A stretch of 64,000 nucleotides of DNA, taken from positions 496,001 to 560,000 of the forward strand of contig JAYKXP010000002.1 in NCBI GenBank assembly GCA_037176845.1, read 5' to 3'. The notes under the pieces were generated by a model, which was not told the origin of the DNA, did not search any database, and saw nothing but the letters and a program-made list of their open reading frames with translations. The first letter of the stretch is position 1; every line of letters begins with the position of its first letter. A program made the position numbers and the translations under genes. Below are positions 11,901 through 23,848 of the stretch, in pieces. The stretch is from Paramarasmius palmivorus. Taxonomy: Eukaryota > Basidiomycota > Agaricomycetes > Agaricales > Marasmiaceae.

Positions 11901-13282
11901 TGAAACCATTTCGGTGGTCGGGTGCTCGACTTGTAAACGAGGGTTGAGTTCGAGGAAGTAGAAATCATCCTCAGCATGGTTGTAGAGGTCTGCGCATAGA
12001 CGTTAATAAAAACCTTTAAAAGCGACAGCAGACTTACATTCGACAGTTCCAGCACTGACGTAACCTACAAGCTTCGCCAAACGAACGGCCGCGCGTTCCA
12101 TTTGTTCGAAGGTCTTCTCGCTTGCAATCGTAACAGGAGCTTCTTCGATGATTTTCTGGTGGCGACGTTGCACCGAACAGTCACGTCCAAACAGGGAAAT
12201 GGCATTGCCGTATTGATCAGCTACCAACTGGACCTCAAGATGCCGTGCCGAGCCCGCCAACTTCATGATGAAGATGGGGGATCCTATGGATAAGATGTTG
12301 GTATAATGAATTGAAAGATGATATTAATATCACACCTGGGATTTCACCGGCTACGGCACGGTACGCGTTTTCGAAAGCTTCAGGACTCTCGACCTTTCGA
12401 ATACCTTTTCCTCCGCCTCCTTCACTAGCCTTGATCATGACTGGATAACCGATCTGCTCGGCCTTGGCCAAACCCTCCTCAACAGTCGAGGTACACGCAT
12501 CTTGGTATGCATTATCCGGAACAACCACATATCCGGATTCGGACAATGTAGTGTCGGATATTCCTGTTCCTGACCAGGGCATCGTAGGCACCTCCGCGTG
12601 CTGAGCGACGATAGTGGAGGAGATCTTGTCTCCCAAACTCCTCATAGCACTTCCTGGAGGACCGATGAAAACAATCTTGTGCTTACTAGCTGCTAAGCTT
12701 TCTGGGAGACGAGGGTTCTCGGATGCATGTCCCCACCCGGCCCAGACGGCATGGACGCCTGCTCGTTCAGCGACATCGACGATGAGATCGACGTTGGCGT
12801 AGTTGTTGTTGTTGGTACCACCTGGTACTTCGATGTATCGATCAGCCATACGGATGTATTCAGCGTTGACCTTGAGATCTTCTGGAGTCGCCATGACGGT
12901 GAACTCGATTGCACGTTCTGTGCCAAAAGTTTCGTAACTCCATTGCCTGACGGATCTGATTTCTTTTACGGCCGCGATACCTGCATAGATTCTGGTGAGC
13001 GCTGGCGATACACGTGTATGCGTCCTGTATTACCGTTGTTTGCGATGAGAACCTAGAAGAGCTGATCAGGAAATGATCTCTCAAGACTAGATATGGATTC
13101 GGGCTCACCTTGGTGATGACTGTATGACCACCAGAGTTCTTGACGAAATCATATACGCTGCTTGGGGGGGCATTGTTGAGGGAGTTTCCACCTATACACG
13201 AGGTTAACACGCGTCACGACCGCGACGAACGATGAGGGATACCTATGAAATGTTGTACTCGGGAATGGTCGTAGGTGGACAT
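5956..13282 (-). CDS. ACC1: Acetyl-CoA carboxylase (multidomain, cytosolic)
   Basis: Thirteen exons, read from high to low coordinates: 13282-13243, 13191-13109, 13052-13034, 12980-12336, 12283-12038, 11989-10890, 10834-9990, 9932-9786, 9731-9628, 9575-9407, 9354-6496, 6444-6032, 5978-5956. They join in frame to 2230 residues, close to yeast Acc1. The enzyme carboxylates acetyl-CoA to malonyl-CoA, the first committed step of fatty-acid synthesis. Visible are the biotin carboxylase with its Gly-rich ATP-grasp loop ([14 protein letters not shown], about 231-244), the biotinyl motif V-M-K-M with the modified Lys near residue 714, a long central region, and the carboxyltransferase half with [17 protein letters not shown] near residue 1600. 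Intron 8 (9732-9785) has a GC donor, is 54 nt and contains no in-frame stop, so its retention would add 18 residues. I prefer a last intron at 5979-6031, giving the ending ..SPGPPQYAN; without it translation would stop at 6024. Confidence 0.97.
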
Positions 13283-15606
13283 GGTGGTAGGAGAGAAAGG
13301 GAAGGAAAGGAACTGTCCAAGTCCGGGTCGACAAGTGACAGTTCAAGTAGAGGTTTTTTAACCCGAGTTCTGGGGTCAGTCAATGATCGGGGGTCCCCAA
13401 AATTTCAGTTCGCGCTTAGTCAGCAGCGATCGTCACTGCGCCTTCCTCGGACTTTTCCTCAAACTCTGATTCGCTCATCCACCACTCCGCCGTCATACTT
13501 GTTTCTTGACCCTTATCATTCCATACGCTGCATTGCGGCTACATTGTAGACATGGAAAAGAACTCAAAAATGACGGATATTGCTCCTGCCCCACCCGAAA
13601 AAAAAAACTCGACATCAGCCCCACTTTGGACCTATCTCCTCCGAGTTTAATCATTCTCACAACCAAACTTTACTTGCCCAAGATCCTGGCCCATGAGGAG
13701 ATCCGATGCTCGATGAAGCCCGGAATTGCCATTGAGTACATAGCCGTCCCCAAAGGCGCGTCAAGTCAGACCCTCAAACACGTAACAAATCTCCGGAGTT
13801 CGTGTAGGCACCCGTAGACGATTACCCGTGCCAATCACTCACTGCTGAGGAAAGCGTCAACAGAGTGGCGCAGTTGTCTATCACTGCCTGATGGAAGCCT
13901 TCAGTATCTGCGTCTATCTTCATCAAAGCTGCCACATGTCTCACGATATCTGACTCCTGGATACTCTGTGTCATCTTTCCTTGCGGTTCGAAGCCGCAGA
14001 CCTTGTGAATGTCCAGTTCTTCTCAGCCCCTACACTTTGGATCACCCTGCTTCCCAATGGCGACATGTATAAGCACAATGCATCCGAAGGTATATTGCCA
14101 AGTCGTTCACACAAAAATCCCCACTACCGGTTGGTGTTGTTGTCTTAAGACTTCTATCTGGCTCTTCTGCAGAGATAAGTGCATCTGCGACTGATAGAGC
14201 TCTATATCTTATCGAAGCTAGGAACAAAGCGGTTTCAAGTGGTCTTACAGCCCACGACAAGCCGGTAACCTGTCCTTGAGGTGAGTCGAAATCAAGTACT
14301 GGTCGTTCTCATAGCAGCTCACAACGTCAACAGCTTCCCGCGGACATCAAGGTGCATCATCATTCTTGCTCAAGAAGCCCCTCCCGCCGCCGACGCAACA
14401 TTTACTCTGGGCTTGAACAATTGACGCGACTGAGAGGGCTAAGTAGCATTTCAAGTCGCAAAGCAGATACATACGCCGGCCTCCGGTATCTATGTCAAAA
14501 GCAAGTCAATATGTTTTGCGGATCTGTCAGTATTCTAGACCTCGGCTCCATGGGTTGATCTTCCCTATCCTACTGTCTCCAAAACAAAGCTGAGACGCAT
14601 GAATCGGATCTGCCCGGGCGTTGTCGTGCAGAGGTCCCTTGGATCCTTTCATCCTGTTTCCCCGTGTGCGCCGTTTACTTCTAATCTCCGTCAAAGGCAT
14701 GTACGATTTCTCAATCTCCGCTGTCTGTCGCAACCGTAGAGGAGACCTGGCAACCCGTTGGTGTTTCAATCCTGGACCAGAGAAGAGGTAAGTACATTAA
14801 CGTTCCTTAATATCCATGCTCAACCTTTCGATAAACTTTCGAATCCCTCAATCTACGTGCTCAAGCGCTCACCAGCCAATAGCGCTACCTCGGCAATCTA
14901 TCGCATGGTATTTCGATCTTTATCTATCTAGTCAAGTGTTCATCAAAACATACGCTAATCCCACCGAGGACGTCGAACGTCGATGCCAAAGGTTTGGCTT
15001 GGCTTGTGGCGCAATGTTCCTAGGAATAATAATAACGCTACGTCACCGACATGTTAGCATGCTCTCTCTTTTCGGATTCGGAAACTTGAGGAGGATCACT
15101 CAGCAAATCTATAGGTTTGACGGTCCCGAGTTTAGTGCCATACTGGAGTCCTGAACTCTGAGAAGGAATGCACACGAGAGAAGGATCAGAACACAGCGTG
15201 CCACTGAGTAGCGTGGATAGCACTCGAGGTAGACTTTCGATACTCTATTGTCCAATATGGATTCTATGTATGACTATTGAAGCTCAAGGGGCACCGCGCG
15301 TGCCCGAATCTTATCAAGTATTCTCCTCCCAGAGATCTGCCTTTTAATGTCCCTGAGACCTGCGTATGGCCTTCTGAGAGAAACATACTCAATACAACGC
15401 GGAACAGCTATAATATTAGTGAGTGGGAAATCTACAGCTGGATCCTCCAGCCCCGGCCTTACTCGAGGGAACGAGTCGGTGCTAACCGAGAACCCCGCCA
15501 AAAGATGATAGCACCCGTGTATACGGTATATCTGCTCTGAGGCAAGGATTAAATTTAGGTGCCCATACATATACTCCAACCAAGGGTATATCTAAACAGC
15601 ATTGCA
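13283..15606. other. Intergenic region upstream of ACC1
   Basis: About 2.3 kb. The right-hand flank of ACC1 (13283 to about 13600) is its promoter side. The rest has only short frames on both strands (for example 14816-15154 plus), none of which resembles a known family or can be extended with convincing splice sites. I see no gene here. Confidence 0.45.
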
Positions 15607-16038
15607 TTACGCAGGAGGCGCTTGCGGCGCGCAAAGCCCACTAAGACCCAACCAGCAAGTAGTTCCATCGGTATGACACTCAAACTGTTTGAAGTTCGTG
15701 CATGCGGGGTTGATGGACTCATCGCCACAGAAAGTGCCTTCGACTTTGTTGCAGAGGCATTCTGAAGGAACGGACTCGGGGTCTTTGCAAGTGATCTTCG
15801 AGAGATCCTATTTGAGGGAGTCAGACTATCAAGCAGCGACCTTGGCATATGAGACAGGAAAAACGCACGACATCGCGACGAATTCGGAGGGCAGCGACAG
15901 GTGCGGGTTTCTCCTCGGTGGCAGCTACTGCCAGAATACCAACAAGCATGGCGGTGAGTGCGGCGAAGAACTGTTGGTGAACGTACAATGACATTGAATA
16001 CCATTGCAACTGATAGAACAGATAGTGCGTACCTTCAT
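15607..16038 (-). CDS. Small secreted cysteine-rich protein (three exons)
   Basis: Exons 16038-16033, 15970-15869 and 15807-15607 give 102 residues. The first exon is only 6 nt and encodes Met-Lys; a 62-bp intron (GTACGC..CAACAG) follows, and exon 2 then continues the signal peptide (hydrophobic FFAALTAMLVGILAVAAT). The second intron is 61 bp (GTGCGT..AATAG) with a CTGAC branch site. The mature protein has a Pro/Ala-rich stretch ending in a dibasic LRIRRDV, then a compact domain with 8 Cys (spacings 9, 1, 7, 8, 7, 6, 7), suggesting four disulfides; it ends in APQAPPA. A TATA-like TATTTAAG lies 48 bp upstream. I do not recognise the Cys pattern; the protein is of the SSP type that fungi secrete, with unknown target. 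Simple ORF calling yields a wrong 149-residue frame through both introns. Confidence 0.82.
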
Positions 16039-16085
16039 ATTGCAATAAGGTGGGCGATGACTGTCGTTGAAGAGTCGTTCAACTG

Positions 16086-16093
16086 CTTAAATA
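16086..16093 (-). promoter_or_regulatory. TATA-like box of the small secreted protein gene
   Basis: TATTTAAG on the minus strand lies 48 bases before the ATG at 16038. Confidence 0.5.
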
Positions 16094-16757
16094 CTCCTCG
16101 AGGGTGCGGAACAACCATTCGGAAACCATCACCGTTTATCCGCGTTTCCGCAAGAAATACTGGGCTTTTGGCCAGGTAAAACATATTTTAGCCTCGGCTA
16201 TACAGCGAGGTGGGGATCTTGGAGTAGGGGAATAGTTTCGGCCAGGTTGAGCTTCACCAACACGCGAATTTTGAAACAAGTTTGAGAGGCAGAATTTCAA
16301 GTTCGTCGACTAGTTCATGAGAGAAACATCTTCGATTGCCCTATTTGAGAAAATTCCAGAGAAAGAGATTCTAATACTCAATTGTACTACGGGGACAACA
16401 GTTCGCCCCATAGGCTGCTATTAAGGTACGAGTTGGAAGGAAATTGGAAAGCGCTCAGGCAGCTGATGCGCTGAAAAACGCGATTTTCCCACCCCGATTT
16501 GGTAGGTACGCTGTCGCTCTGCCATGATTTCCTTTCCTTTCACAGTGCAAACCATACGACGACGACGCTAGACTCTACTTGCCCTTATGCAGCCATATGA
16601 TACCGGAATTGATCATACCCTAATACACCCACTTTGTATCCGAGCAAATGCAATCGGAAGACTACCGACACGCAGGATGTCATTTCCTTGACGAGCTCTG
16701 GGATCGTACCGCTACAAAGAATGGAAGAAACCCGACGAAACATCAACTCTTGAAACA

Positions 16758-16765
16758 TATAAAAG
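16758..16765 (+). promoter_or_regulatory. TATA box of the SDR gene
   Basis: TATAAAAG lies about 35-42 bases upstream of the ATG at 16800, a strong consensus match that implies a very short 5' leader. Confidence 0.65.
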
Positions 16766-16799
16766 ACCTAGTTCTCCACATATTTTCTCTCCCCAAACA

Positions 16800-17973
16800 A
16801 TGATGCACGGCAAGACGGTCCTCATCACAGGCTCTACCGATTCACGTTCCCTGGGTTGGACTGCCGCAAAATTGCTTGCTACGGGGGATTATGGATTCAG
16901 TCATATCATACTTTCGGTGAGTAATACCTTTGATTCCAAACGAGGCACTAAACTCACTACTTATGGTTTTAGGGGAGGCGAGACGAGTCAGGCCAACAAG
17001 CAGCTCAAGAACTACGAGGCAGTCTACCGCAGGAATGTCAAATTACCATCAGTGCTCTAACTCTCGACGTAACCGATTCTGAGTCCATCCAAAACGCAGT
17101 AGCATTGCTCGTCAGTACAGATGGGCTGCTTGGTGCATTCGGGGGGCGGCTAGATGTGTTGGTGAACAATGCTGGTATTGGTGTACCACCCAACCGTGTT
17201 GACGCCTCGGAGGGGGGTATGTTTCTACCCACGGAGAAAACTACCGCTGCAGATGTCATGACCATAATGAACACGAACGTAGCTGCCGTAGTGGAACTCA
17301 CGAGTGTGTGCCTCTATTTCACATGGTTCTGTGCTTAATTAATTGCAAACTCTTCACAGATGCTCTACTTCCATTACTCGCGAAGTCTAATGCACCTCGT
17401 GTAATCAACGTATCCTCAGCTCGTGGTTCCCTAACTTTCGAGTCAGGGCTGCCTTCTGAAAGAACTGGAGGTCTAGTATATAATGCAAGTAAGGCTGCTT
17501 TAAGTGCGTATCTTTCTTGCTCTGGCATAGCTTACCGCTTAACGCTTGACGATATAAGACATGGTCACCGTGATGCAGTCCAAGAATCTCCCAGCATTTG
17601 TCACTAATCTCAAAGTGAATGCTGCGACGCCTGGGCACACCAAGACTCCGGTCAGTATATAGACGCAGAGTGCTATTTGGTCACATTCTCATGCCTATAT
17701 CTGGACACATAGTTCAACCACTTTAGTATGATGGTATCTATTAGTGTTGTCGAATGGGGACTTACATCGACCTTTTAGCTGGTACACGCACTCTTGAAGA
17801 AGGTGCCGGTGTAATTGTACATCTGGCTACGCTCGCGGACGATGGACCAAGTGAATCTTAATCTGTTTTTACTCCTTCATCTATTGACCATTCTTCGAAT
17901 TCCAGCTGGGCAACTCATTGGAGATCATGCACCCTATTCTACTGACGGTAAATTTGTTCAAATCCCTTGGTAG
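16800..17973 (+). CDS. Short-chain dehydrogenase/reductase (SDR)
   Basis: Seven exons (16800-16916, 16973-17303, 17360-17503, 17559-17650, 17713-17725, 17779-17850, 17906-17973) join to 278 residues, the usual length of classical SDRs. These enzymes are NAD(P)-dependent oxidoreductases with a Rossmann fold. Visible are the N-terminal strand and nucleotide loop TVLITGSTDSRSLGW (residues 6-20), LDVLVNNAG (99-107), RVINVSSARGSL with the catalytic Ser, the catalytic pair Tyr190 and Lys194 in VYNASKAAL, and ATPGHTKTP after the active site. The C-terminus, GQLIGDHAPYSTDGKFVQIPW, recurs in fungal relatives. The nucleotide loop is longer than the canonical TGxxxGxG, so cofactor preference cannot be read off. 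Exon 5 is a 13-nt micro-exon. Both ATG codons at 16800 and 16803 are possible starts. The substrate is unknown. Confidence 0.88.
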
Positions 17974-18401
17974 TACCTTGGACAGCACAGTAAACACTTG
18001 CAATTGTATTGTAATGTATCAGCGAAAATCAGCTCTCATTGACTGAATGTAGTCACCTAACTGTCTGTCCGTTGAATGCCGGGAAATTTATCCCCCGCTT
18101 CTGGCTCGAAAGCCCAGATATTAGATATTAGATATTAGAAAACCTGCTGTGGACCGACGCAATCAGCGCAGGGGTCGTACTACATGTGAACAGACAGAAA
18201 TTTTGCTACATGCTACGTCCAGAAGAATCATGATCGCAATTGAGCGAAATTACTGTATTGGGCGTCGGGCGCCTATCAGGCCACGATCGAAATTCTTTGT
18301 TGAGTTGTACGTAACGCCTTAATGGCTCTTTCCTGACCACCATTGTCTTCCTCTTTTGCTCAGTACCCGCCACGTTCTCTGTGGCCGTACAGGCTTTCTG
18401 G
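17974..18401. other. Intergenic, with a short 7-bp tandem repeat
   Basis: No gene seen. AGATATT is repeated 3.4 times at 18116-18139. Confidence 0.6.
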
Positions 18402-18409
18402 TATAAATA
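18402..18409 (+). promoter_or_regulatory. TATA box of the FunK1 kinase gene
   Basis: TATAAATA lies 55-62 bases upstream of the ATG at 18464. Confidence 0.6.
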
Positions 18410-18463
18410 ACGGTGGGTTCCAACTTGACACGCCGTCCCACATTTTCTCACTTCTTGTCCATC

Positions 18464-21102
18464 ATGTCTAGGACTCCAGCACGCAAACTCTCTCCCACTA
18501 TATTCCACGAAACCCCGAAATCTATGCCAAAGAGTCACCAAGACTACGCGCCTAACGTTCGCTTGAATACTGTTCGGGATAGCATTATGGAAGACATGGG
18601 TCCTTCTATTCCACAAATTCCCTTCGACGATTTCCTTTCTATGTGTCTTCCCGCCGTCGATCCCAAGCATGTCTCCGAGATCTATGACAACTTGAAGAAG
18701 AAAGGTGTGATATCAAATGACGGCTGGAACACCATGAAGTACGAGGAGTTGAAGAAACGGAAGACGACTCAGCAGGGAGCATCGAGTGGGTCAGCTCAGG
18801 ATTCAACGAGTCGAGTTAACGCAGAGACTATCCACGAGGATAAATTCTTTAATCCATTGGCCGGTTGCTTTAACGAGGTTCTTCAGCAAGCCAATGAAGT
18901 CCTTGAGAAGGATGAACATTGGAAACGGGCATTATTCAAGTTTTGCAGTAATCCTAGAGCCTCTACGCATTCAGAGGGTACTCACGGCAGTTACATTTCC
19001 GACGTGTATGCCCTCCTCGACGAAACACGCGCGGTTAAGACGCACGACGGTCCTGAAACCGGTGACTACGAATGTGATGTCGTCTTGCCTGGGGAATACA
19101 AGAAGGACATGAAAGACGAAATGGATGTGAGTTCTTTTTTCCTGTTTGTAAGGTATACCTGACTCATTATGAACATGTTCCAACAGAATAACCGCAAGGT
19201 CGTTAGCGCTGCAAATCATATCATGGCCTATGACCCGACACGCAGATTTATCTTTGGGATAACGATTGAGCACACCAACATGAAGATTTGGTTCTTCTCG
19301 CGCTCCCATGTTTTTGTATCGGGGAAGGTTGATCTGCAAAAGGTACGCTTTCGTTGAGTATCGTCGTGGCCTGGTTATTCACTGTTCATTAGGAAGCGAA
19401 AAGGGTTGTCGCCTTCATTGTCGCTCTGGGAAGTGCAACGTTGCACGAACTAGGATTCGACTGGACTATGGAAAGGGTTTTGGTGTCCAATAAAATCCGA
19501 TACCGCTTCATGGTTGGCGGAAAGAAGTACGAGATGACGAAGCTTGTCAGCCACGCAAAGGCCAAGTTCCTTTTGGGCCGTGCACCCCGCGTGTTCAGAG
19601 TCAAGCTCGTGGGAGAAGACAACGTACTGAAAGAAGACGAAGAAGAACTATTGTTGAAAGACGCTTACATTCCAGAGGATTCGATGACGGAGAAGGAGAT
19701 CTTGGATGAAATTTACAACAAGGTCAACAGCGCAAATCCGGTCGAGGGCTTACTGCGCGAAGAATTTTATAGGTACTTCGTGCAGATCGAGGCATGCGAA
19801 CGCATTCAAGTTCCCTCCACTGAAAACCGAAGCAAGCACGTCAACGACAATTCTAGTAACTTCCTTCGCCACAAGGCTTTCCCATCTAATTTTTCTCGGT
19901 ATCCCCTGACACTACCTACCTCGGAAGTGTATAAACGTCCACCCAAAACACCTGTTTCAGGCGCAGAACTCGCTACCGTATCAAGCGCTGGCTCATATAC
20001 GCTCGGTGGTGCTACCAAGGCTCGGCTTCGTGGTCTCGTCCGCAAGCACTATGGATACAAGGTTCATTGCCGCCTTGTAATGAAGGACGGCGGAGATACT
20101 CTTGAGCAAGTTACTGATCTTCCAACATTGTTGAGATGCCTCCGCCAGGCAGTTAAGGGTACGCCTTCGATTTCCCGAGCACAATCAGGATACATCACTC
20201 ACATCACCTGCTCTAGCGCTTCAGTACATGTACTCGGCAGGGTATGTGCACAGGGACATCAGCACAGGGAATATTTTATTCCGTCAAGACGAGAATGGGC
20301 AAATCGTGGCACGGTTGTGTGACCTCGAATACGCAAAGGAGGTTAGCCAGCCTGCCGCCGACGCTCACCAAGACTTCAAGACGGTACGTTTTGCGCCATT
20401 CTACTGTGATATGTCTAATCTCTGCTCTAGGGCACACCTCACTTCATTGCTGTGGAAGTAGAGCAGGGTGACTACGAGTTTTGGCCAGATCCACCGGCTC
20501 TGACCGCTCGAGAGAAACTGAAAAGCAAGAAGGTCGTGCTCAGCTCCGCTCAGGCAAAGCCTCCATTCCGATACAATTACCTTCACGACCTGGAAAGCGT
20601 GTGGTGGATACTCTCTTACACTCTTTTCTCCAAAGTCCCCGAAGGAAAGGTACCACAGGGAGAAGAACTGCAGAAGGCTCACGACGTGCGGAGCGCCATT
20701 TTCCCCCATCCTTTCACGTCGCTTTCCCGTGAAAAATTCCTTACCCGTCGCTTATCTCGGCAGAACAGTCTGGTGACCCTGCCTGAGGAGTTCTCTTCTG
20801 CAGGAGACATTGTCGACAGTTTTGGGTATTACCTCGCGGATCAATATACGAAACTCGAAACCCGAGCCGATTTCCCTGCTGGAGTCTGCTTTCTACCGCT
20901 TCACGACACTATTCAGTACGACAACTTGGATGAGGACATGGTTGAAGAAGTGTTTCCGGGCCGTCTTGAAAGGCTTCCACCCCGACCTTTACTCCTTGAG
21001 AATGGAACGATAGCAGTGGCTCCTACCGGTTCGAAGAGAAAGCCTGACAATACCGAAGACATGGAAGATACCATGGGATCCTCGAAAAGAGGAAGACATT
21101 AG
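18464..21102 (+). CDS. FunK1-type (fungal-specific) protein kinase
   Basis: Five exons (18464-19126, 19187-19342, 19393-20158, 20217-20383, 20431-21102) join to 807 residues. FunK1 kinases are an expanded, fungus-specific family of eukaryotic-like protein kinases in mushroom-forming fungi; their substrates are unknown. The N-terminal half carries the FunK1-specific region, which lies before and around the small lobe. The catalytic core is clear: GYVHRDISTGNIL with Asp542 and Asn547, then the metal-binding segment as DLE (Asp564) in place of DFG, as is normal in this family. GTPHFIAVE follows as the activation/P+1 segment, then the conserved HDLESVWWIL. The C-terminal tail is basic (SKRKP, SSKRGRH) and could be a nuclear localisation signal. 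I chose the ATG at 18464 (MSRTPARK) because it follows a TATA box; an in-frame codon at 18413 lies almost on top of the TATA box and is unlikely. Confidence 0.9.
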
Positions 21103-22084
21103 GGACAATTAGGGATATTATTCGATTTACTTTGAATCTGCTGTGATGTGCATCACCTCATTCGTACTACATACATATTCATCACATACCGTATACCTTG
21201 TACAAGCTACTACTGTCAACGAACTCCGTTGTCATTTAATATTCGATATAAAACTGGGGCTTAGTAATTCGTTCTCAGTGGAGTAGGAAATCTGTGTAAC
21301 TACTATTCAGAGATAGAGTATTGAGCTCCATGTGAGCAAGAGTACCAGGCAGCGGAAGTCAAACACCAGATTCCAGTAAGCCTCCGTAAAGTGACGGATC
21401 AAGTCGGTCACAGCTGCCGGGCGGCGTAACCCGGACCGGACTCGTGGGTCGCTCGTTGGCGAGGCCTCAGTTTTTGTGGTTCTCTCGACATTTGTACCAG
21501 TATGGGTCTGACAATCCAGCATTCTCCGGACTTCTGTTGCGATGCTGTTGGGACGCCATAGACAAGTCGTGAAAATCCGACACTCACCTCCACCATGTTA
21601 TTCAGTCACTCGGCTTTTTGCTCCTTTACCTTGCCATCTCAACTGAAACTGGGACAATTTTGCTTCCTCAATCCGTTCAATCCATCTCCGGATGGCTGCT
21701 ATGCATTTTACGGCACACGAAGACCGAAGCACATCAACTAGCCCTCGATTCAAAACTCATCTCGTATGTCTAGGTGGTGAATGGCGGAAAGGTGCAGAGG
21801 CGTATACAAATACTTAGGATGGTTCACTGAGAGGGTGATGAGCAAAGCAAGTCGATGTCACTCGAACGTAAAGCACCCCAATCTACCTTTGACTCAGGCT
21901 TGAGGATTCGTTGACCTGCTGATAGGAGGAACCAAACGTTTCCGAAGCGAACAGAATGTGTTCCAGAAGGTGTCAGTATCTGCGTCCCAAAAACGGCGCA
22001 AACAATGACGGGATATCGTCAGAGCTGAAAAACGACCGTAACCCAACTGAATCACCATTTCGTTCACAGTCGTCCCCGTGAATT
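21103..22084. other. Intergenic region, promoter side of the first monooxygenase copy
   Basis: No gene recognised. Near 21905-21935 a segment (GTTGACCTGCTGATAGGA) resembles the segment upstream of the second copy near 24190, so the tandem duplication includes part of the promoter. Confidence 0.5.
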
Positions 22085-23848
22085 ATGCTCAACGGCAGAA
22101 AAGCTACAACACAACTCCATGTTGTCATCGTACGTCCAATATCATTGTAACCAATGGTTTACTTATTCAACTCGACAGGTGGGTGCTGGTATCGGCGGCC
22201 TCTCTGCTGCGTACTGCCTGGCACAAGCAGGGCACAGGGTCACCGTGGTCGAGAAGGCGAAAGAGCTCAGAGAGGTTGGAGCAGCGATACAGCTCACCCC
22301 AAGTATGACTCTTTTGAACTTGTTCTTGCTCAACTCATGGACCTCCCTGAAGATTCGACGCGTCTGCTAATACGCTGGGGGTCGGGTCAGAAGCTCAAAG
22401 AAGCAGCAGGTTCTGACTGATGCGAAACCATACCACTTTTCCGATGTAAGCCATTTTCTCTTACGACACGATACCGTTGACCTACACTTTGTCTAGATAC
22501 TGGTGACCTTTTGTTAATGCAGACTTATGGTGCTGATTTTCAGCGCGAATGCGGAGGTGCTCCGATGTATCACCTACTTGTAAGTTGCCCTGCTGATCTG
22601 CCACTTTCAGTTTATCGTAATCTCCAGGACACGGTGCAGCGTGCGGACTTACAAAAAATGCTCTTTGAACTTTCCTTGCCGCATATGGATCTTCGACTAG
22701 GTACCGAGGTCGCTTCCGTAGACGCCTCCACTCCTTCGGTCTTACTTATTAAAGTCTGGGGAGACGTTATCGGGTGACCTCATCATAGGTGCTGATGGCG
22801 TTCACAGTGTTGTACGAAAGGCTTTGGGTAACACTCAACAGCCTGAGCCAACGCACGACAGCGCATACAGATATATCATTCCAGGCGAAGAAATGATGGG
22901 GGATCCTGATTTGAGGCCTTTTATCGAAAATCCCTCTTTGTCGAGCTGGCTGGGACCAGGGAAACACGTTGTAGGATATGGATTGGTTGGTTCATCACTC
23001 CTAGCTGCAAGTTTCACACTCTTTTTAACCTTCTTGCTTGCAGAAAGGGAGATCCCTTTATAACATGGCCGTCCATGTCCACGAACCAGAATCTCAAGTT
23101 CAAGGCGTTTACACCACAAATGGCGATCCAGATGAAATGCGTGCTGCATTCAATGAAAATGGTGAAAATTGGGACCAGCGGTATGCAAATATATACTCAG
23201 ACGGCAAGGCTTGTAGTGGCAAGATTCCACTTAGCGTCCAAAAACTCCTTGCCCTTGCCAAGTCGGATCGTCTGCTCAAGTACAAAATGCTGCACTGTAG
23301 ACCTCTTGATTCGTGGGTGCACTCGACTGGGCGCGTAACGCTACTAGGCGATGCATGTCATGTATTTCCGGTGGGTAGAACTCTCCGTTTGTGCATTCAT
23401 GGTGCTTACGAGCATTGTAGCCTCACTATGGACAAGGATCTGCCTTAGCGGTAAACAGACTCATCTCTCTGGTTGCTTGGATACAAAGAAGCTGATTCCC
23501 TACCGCTATCAGGTCGAAGATGCTGCCGTCATAGGGAACCTGTTCTCCCGGCTGACCGATCACTCTCAGATCAAACCACTTCTGAAGGCGTATGAAGCTA
23601 TACGACGCCCAAGGGCATCGGCGACATGGCTGGACACTATGGAACGCCAGGGTTGGTTGCATCACGCAGATGGCCCTGAACAGGAAGCCCGAGATGCAAA
23701 TATAAAGAACCTTGGGATTCAGAAGCATAGAAGGGAGCATGAAGCGACAATACCTATTCGTTGCTCGAATGCCTATGGATACGATGCTGATGAAGTTGTG
23801 GATATCTGGTGGAAACAGAATGGAGGAAACCAGTGGTTAGAACAGTAG
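22085..23848 (+). pseudogene. FAD-dependent monooxygenase copy 1, broken (salicylate hydroxylase-like)
   Basis: This copy is homologous along its whole length to the intact gene at 24307-26003. Family motifs are present: the FAD dinucleotide motif VGAGIGGLSAAYCLAQAGH, RADLQKML, IIGADGV, GDACHVFP and GQGSALA near the end. Two lesions break it. An in-frame TGA at 22418-22420 replaces the Arg codon of GFDRC in copy 2. A one-base gain near 22741-22754 shifts the frame just before KSGET in the region after the first beta-sheet. The downstream exons, including the last (VEDAAVIGNLF to ..NQWLEQ, stop at 23846-23848), keep good splice sites, so decay is recent. An extra 49-bp intron (22130-22178) interrupts the FAD motif and is absent from copy 2. 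Sequencing error could explain the frameshift but hardly both lesions. Confidence 0.82.

Noticed and set aside
14816..15154. 112-residue plus-strand frame upstream of the secreted protein
   Set aside because: One hydrophobic patch but no signal peptide, domain or supporting introns.
15555..16004. 149-residue minus-strand open frame
   Set aside because: It reads through both introns of the small secreted protein in the wrong frame; the spliced 102-residue product with a signal peptide is far more plausible.
18413..18463. Upstream in-frame start for the FunK1 kinase
   Set aside because: It lies directly behind the TATA box, leaving no room for a leader; the ATG at 18464 is preferred.
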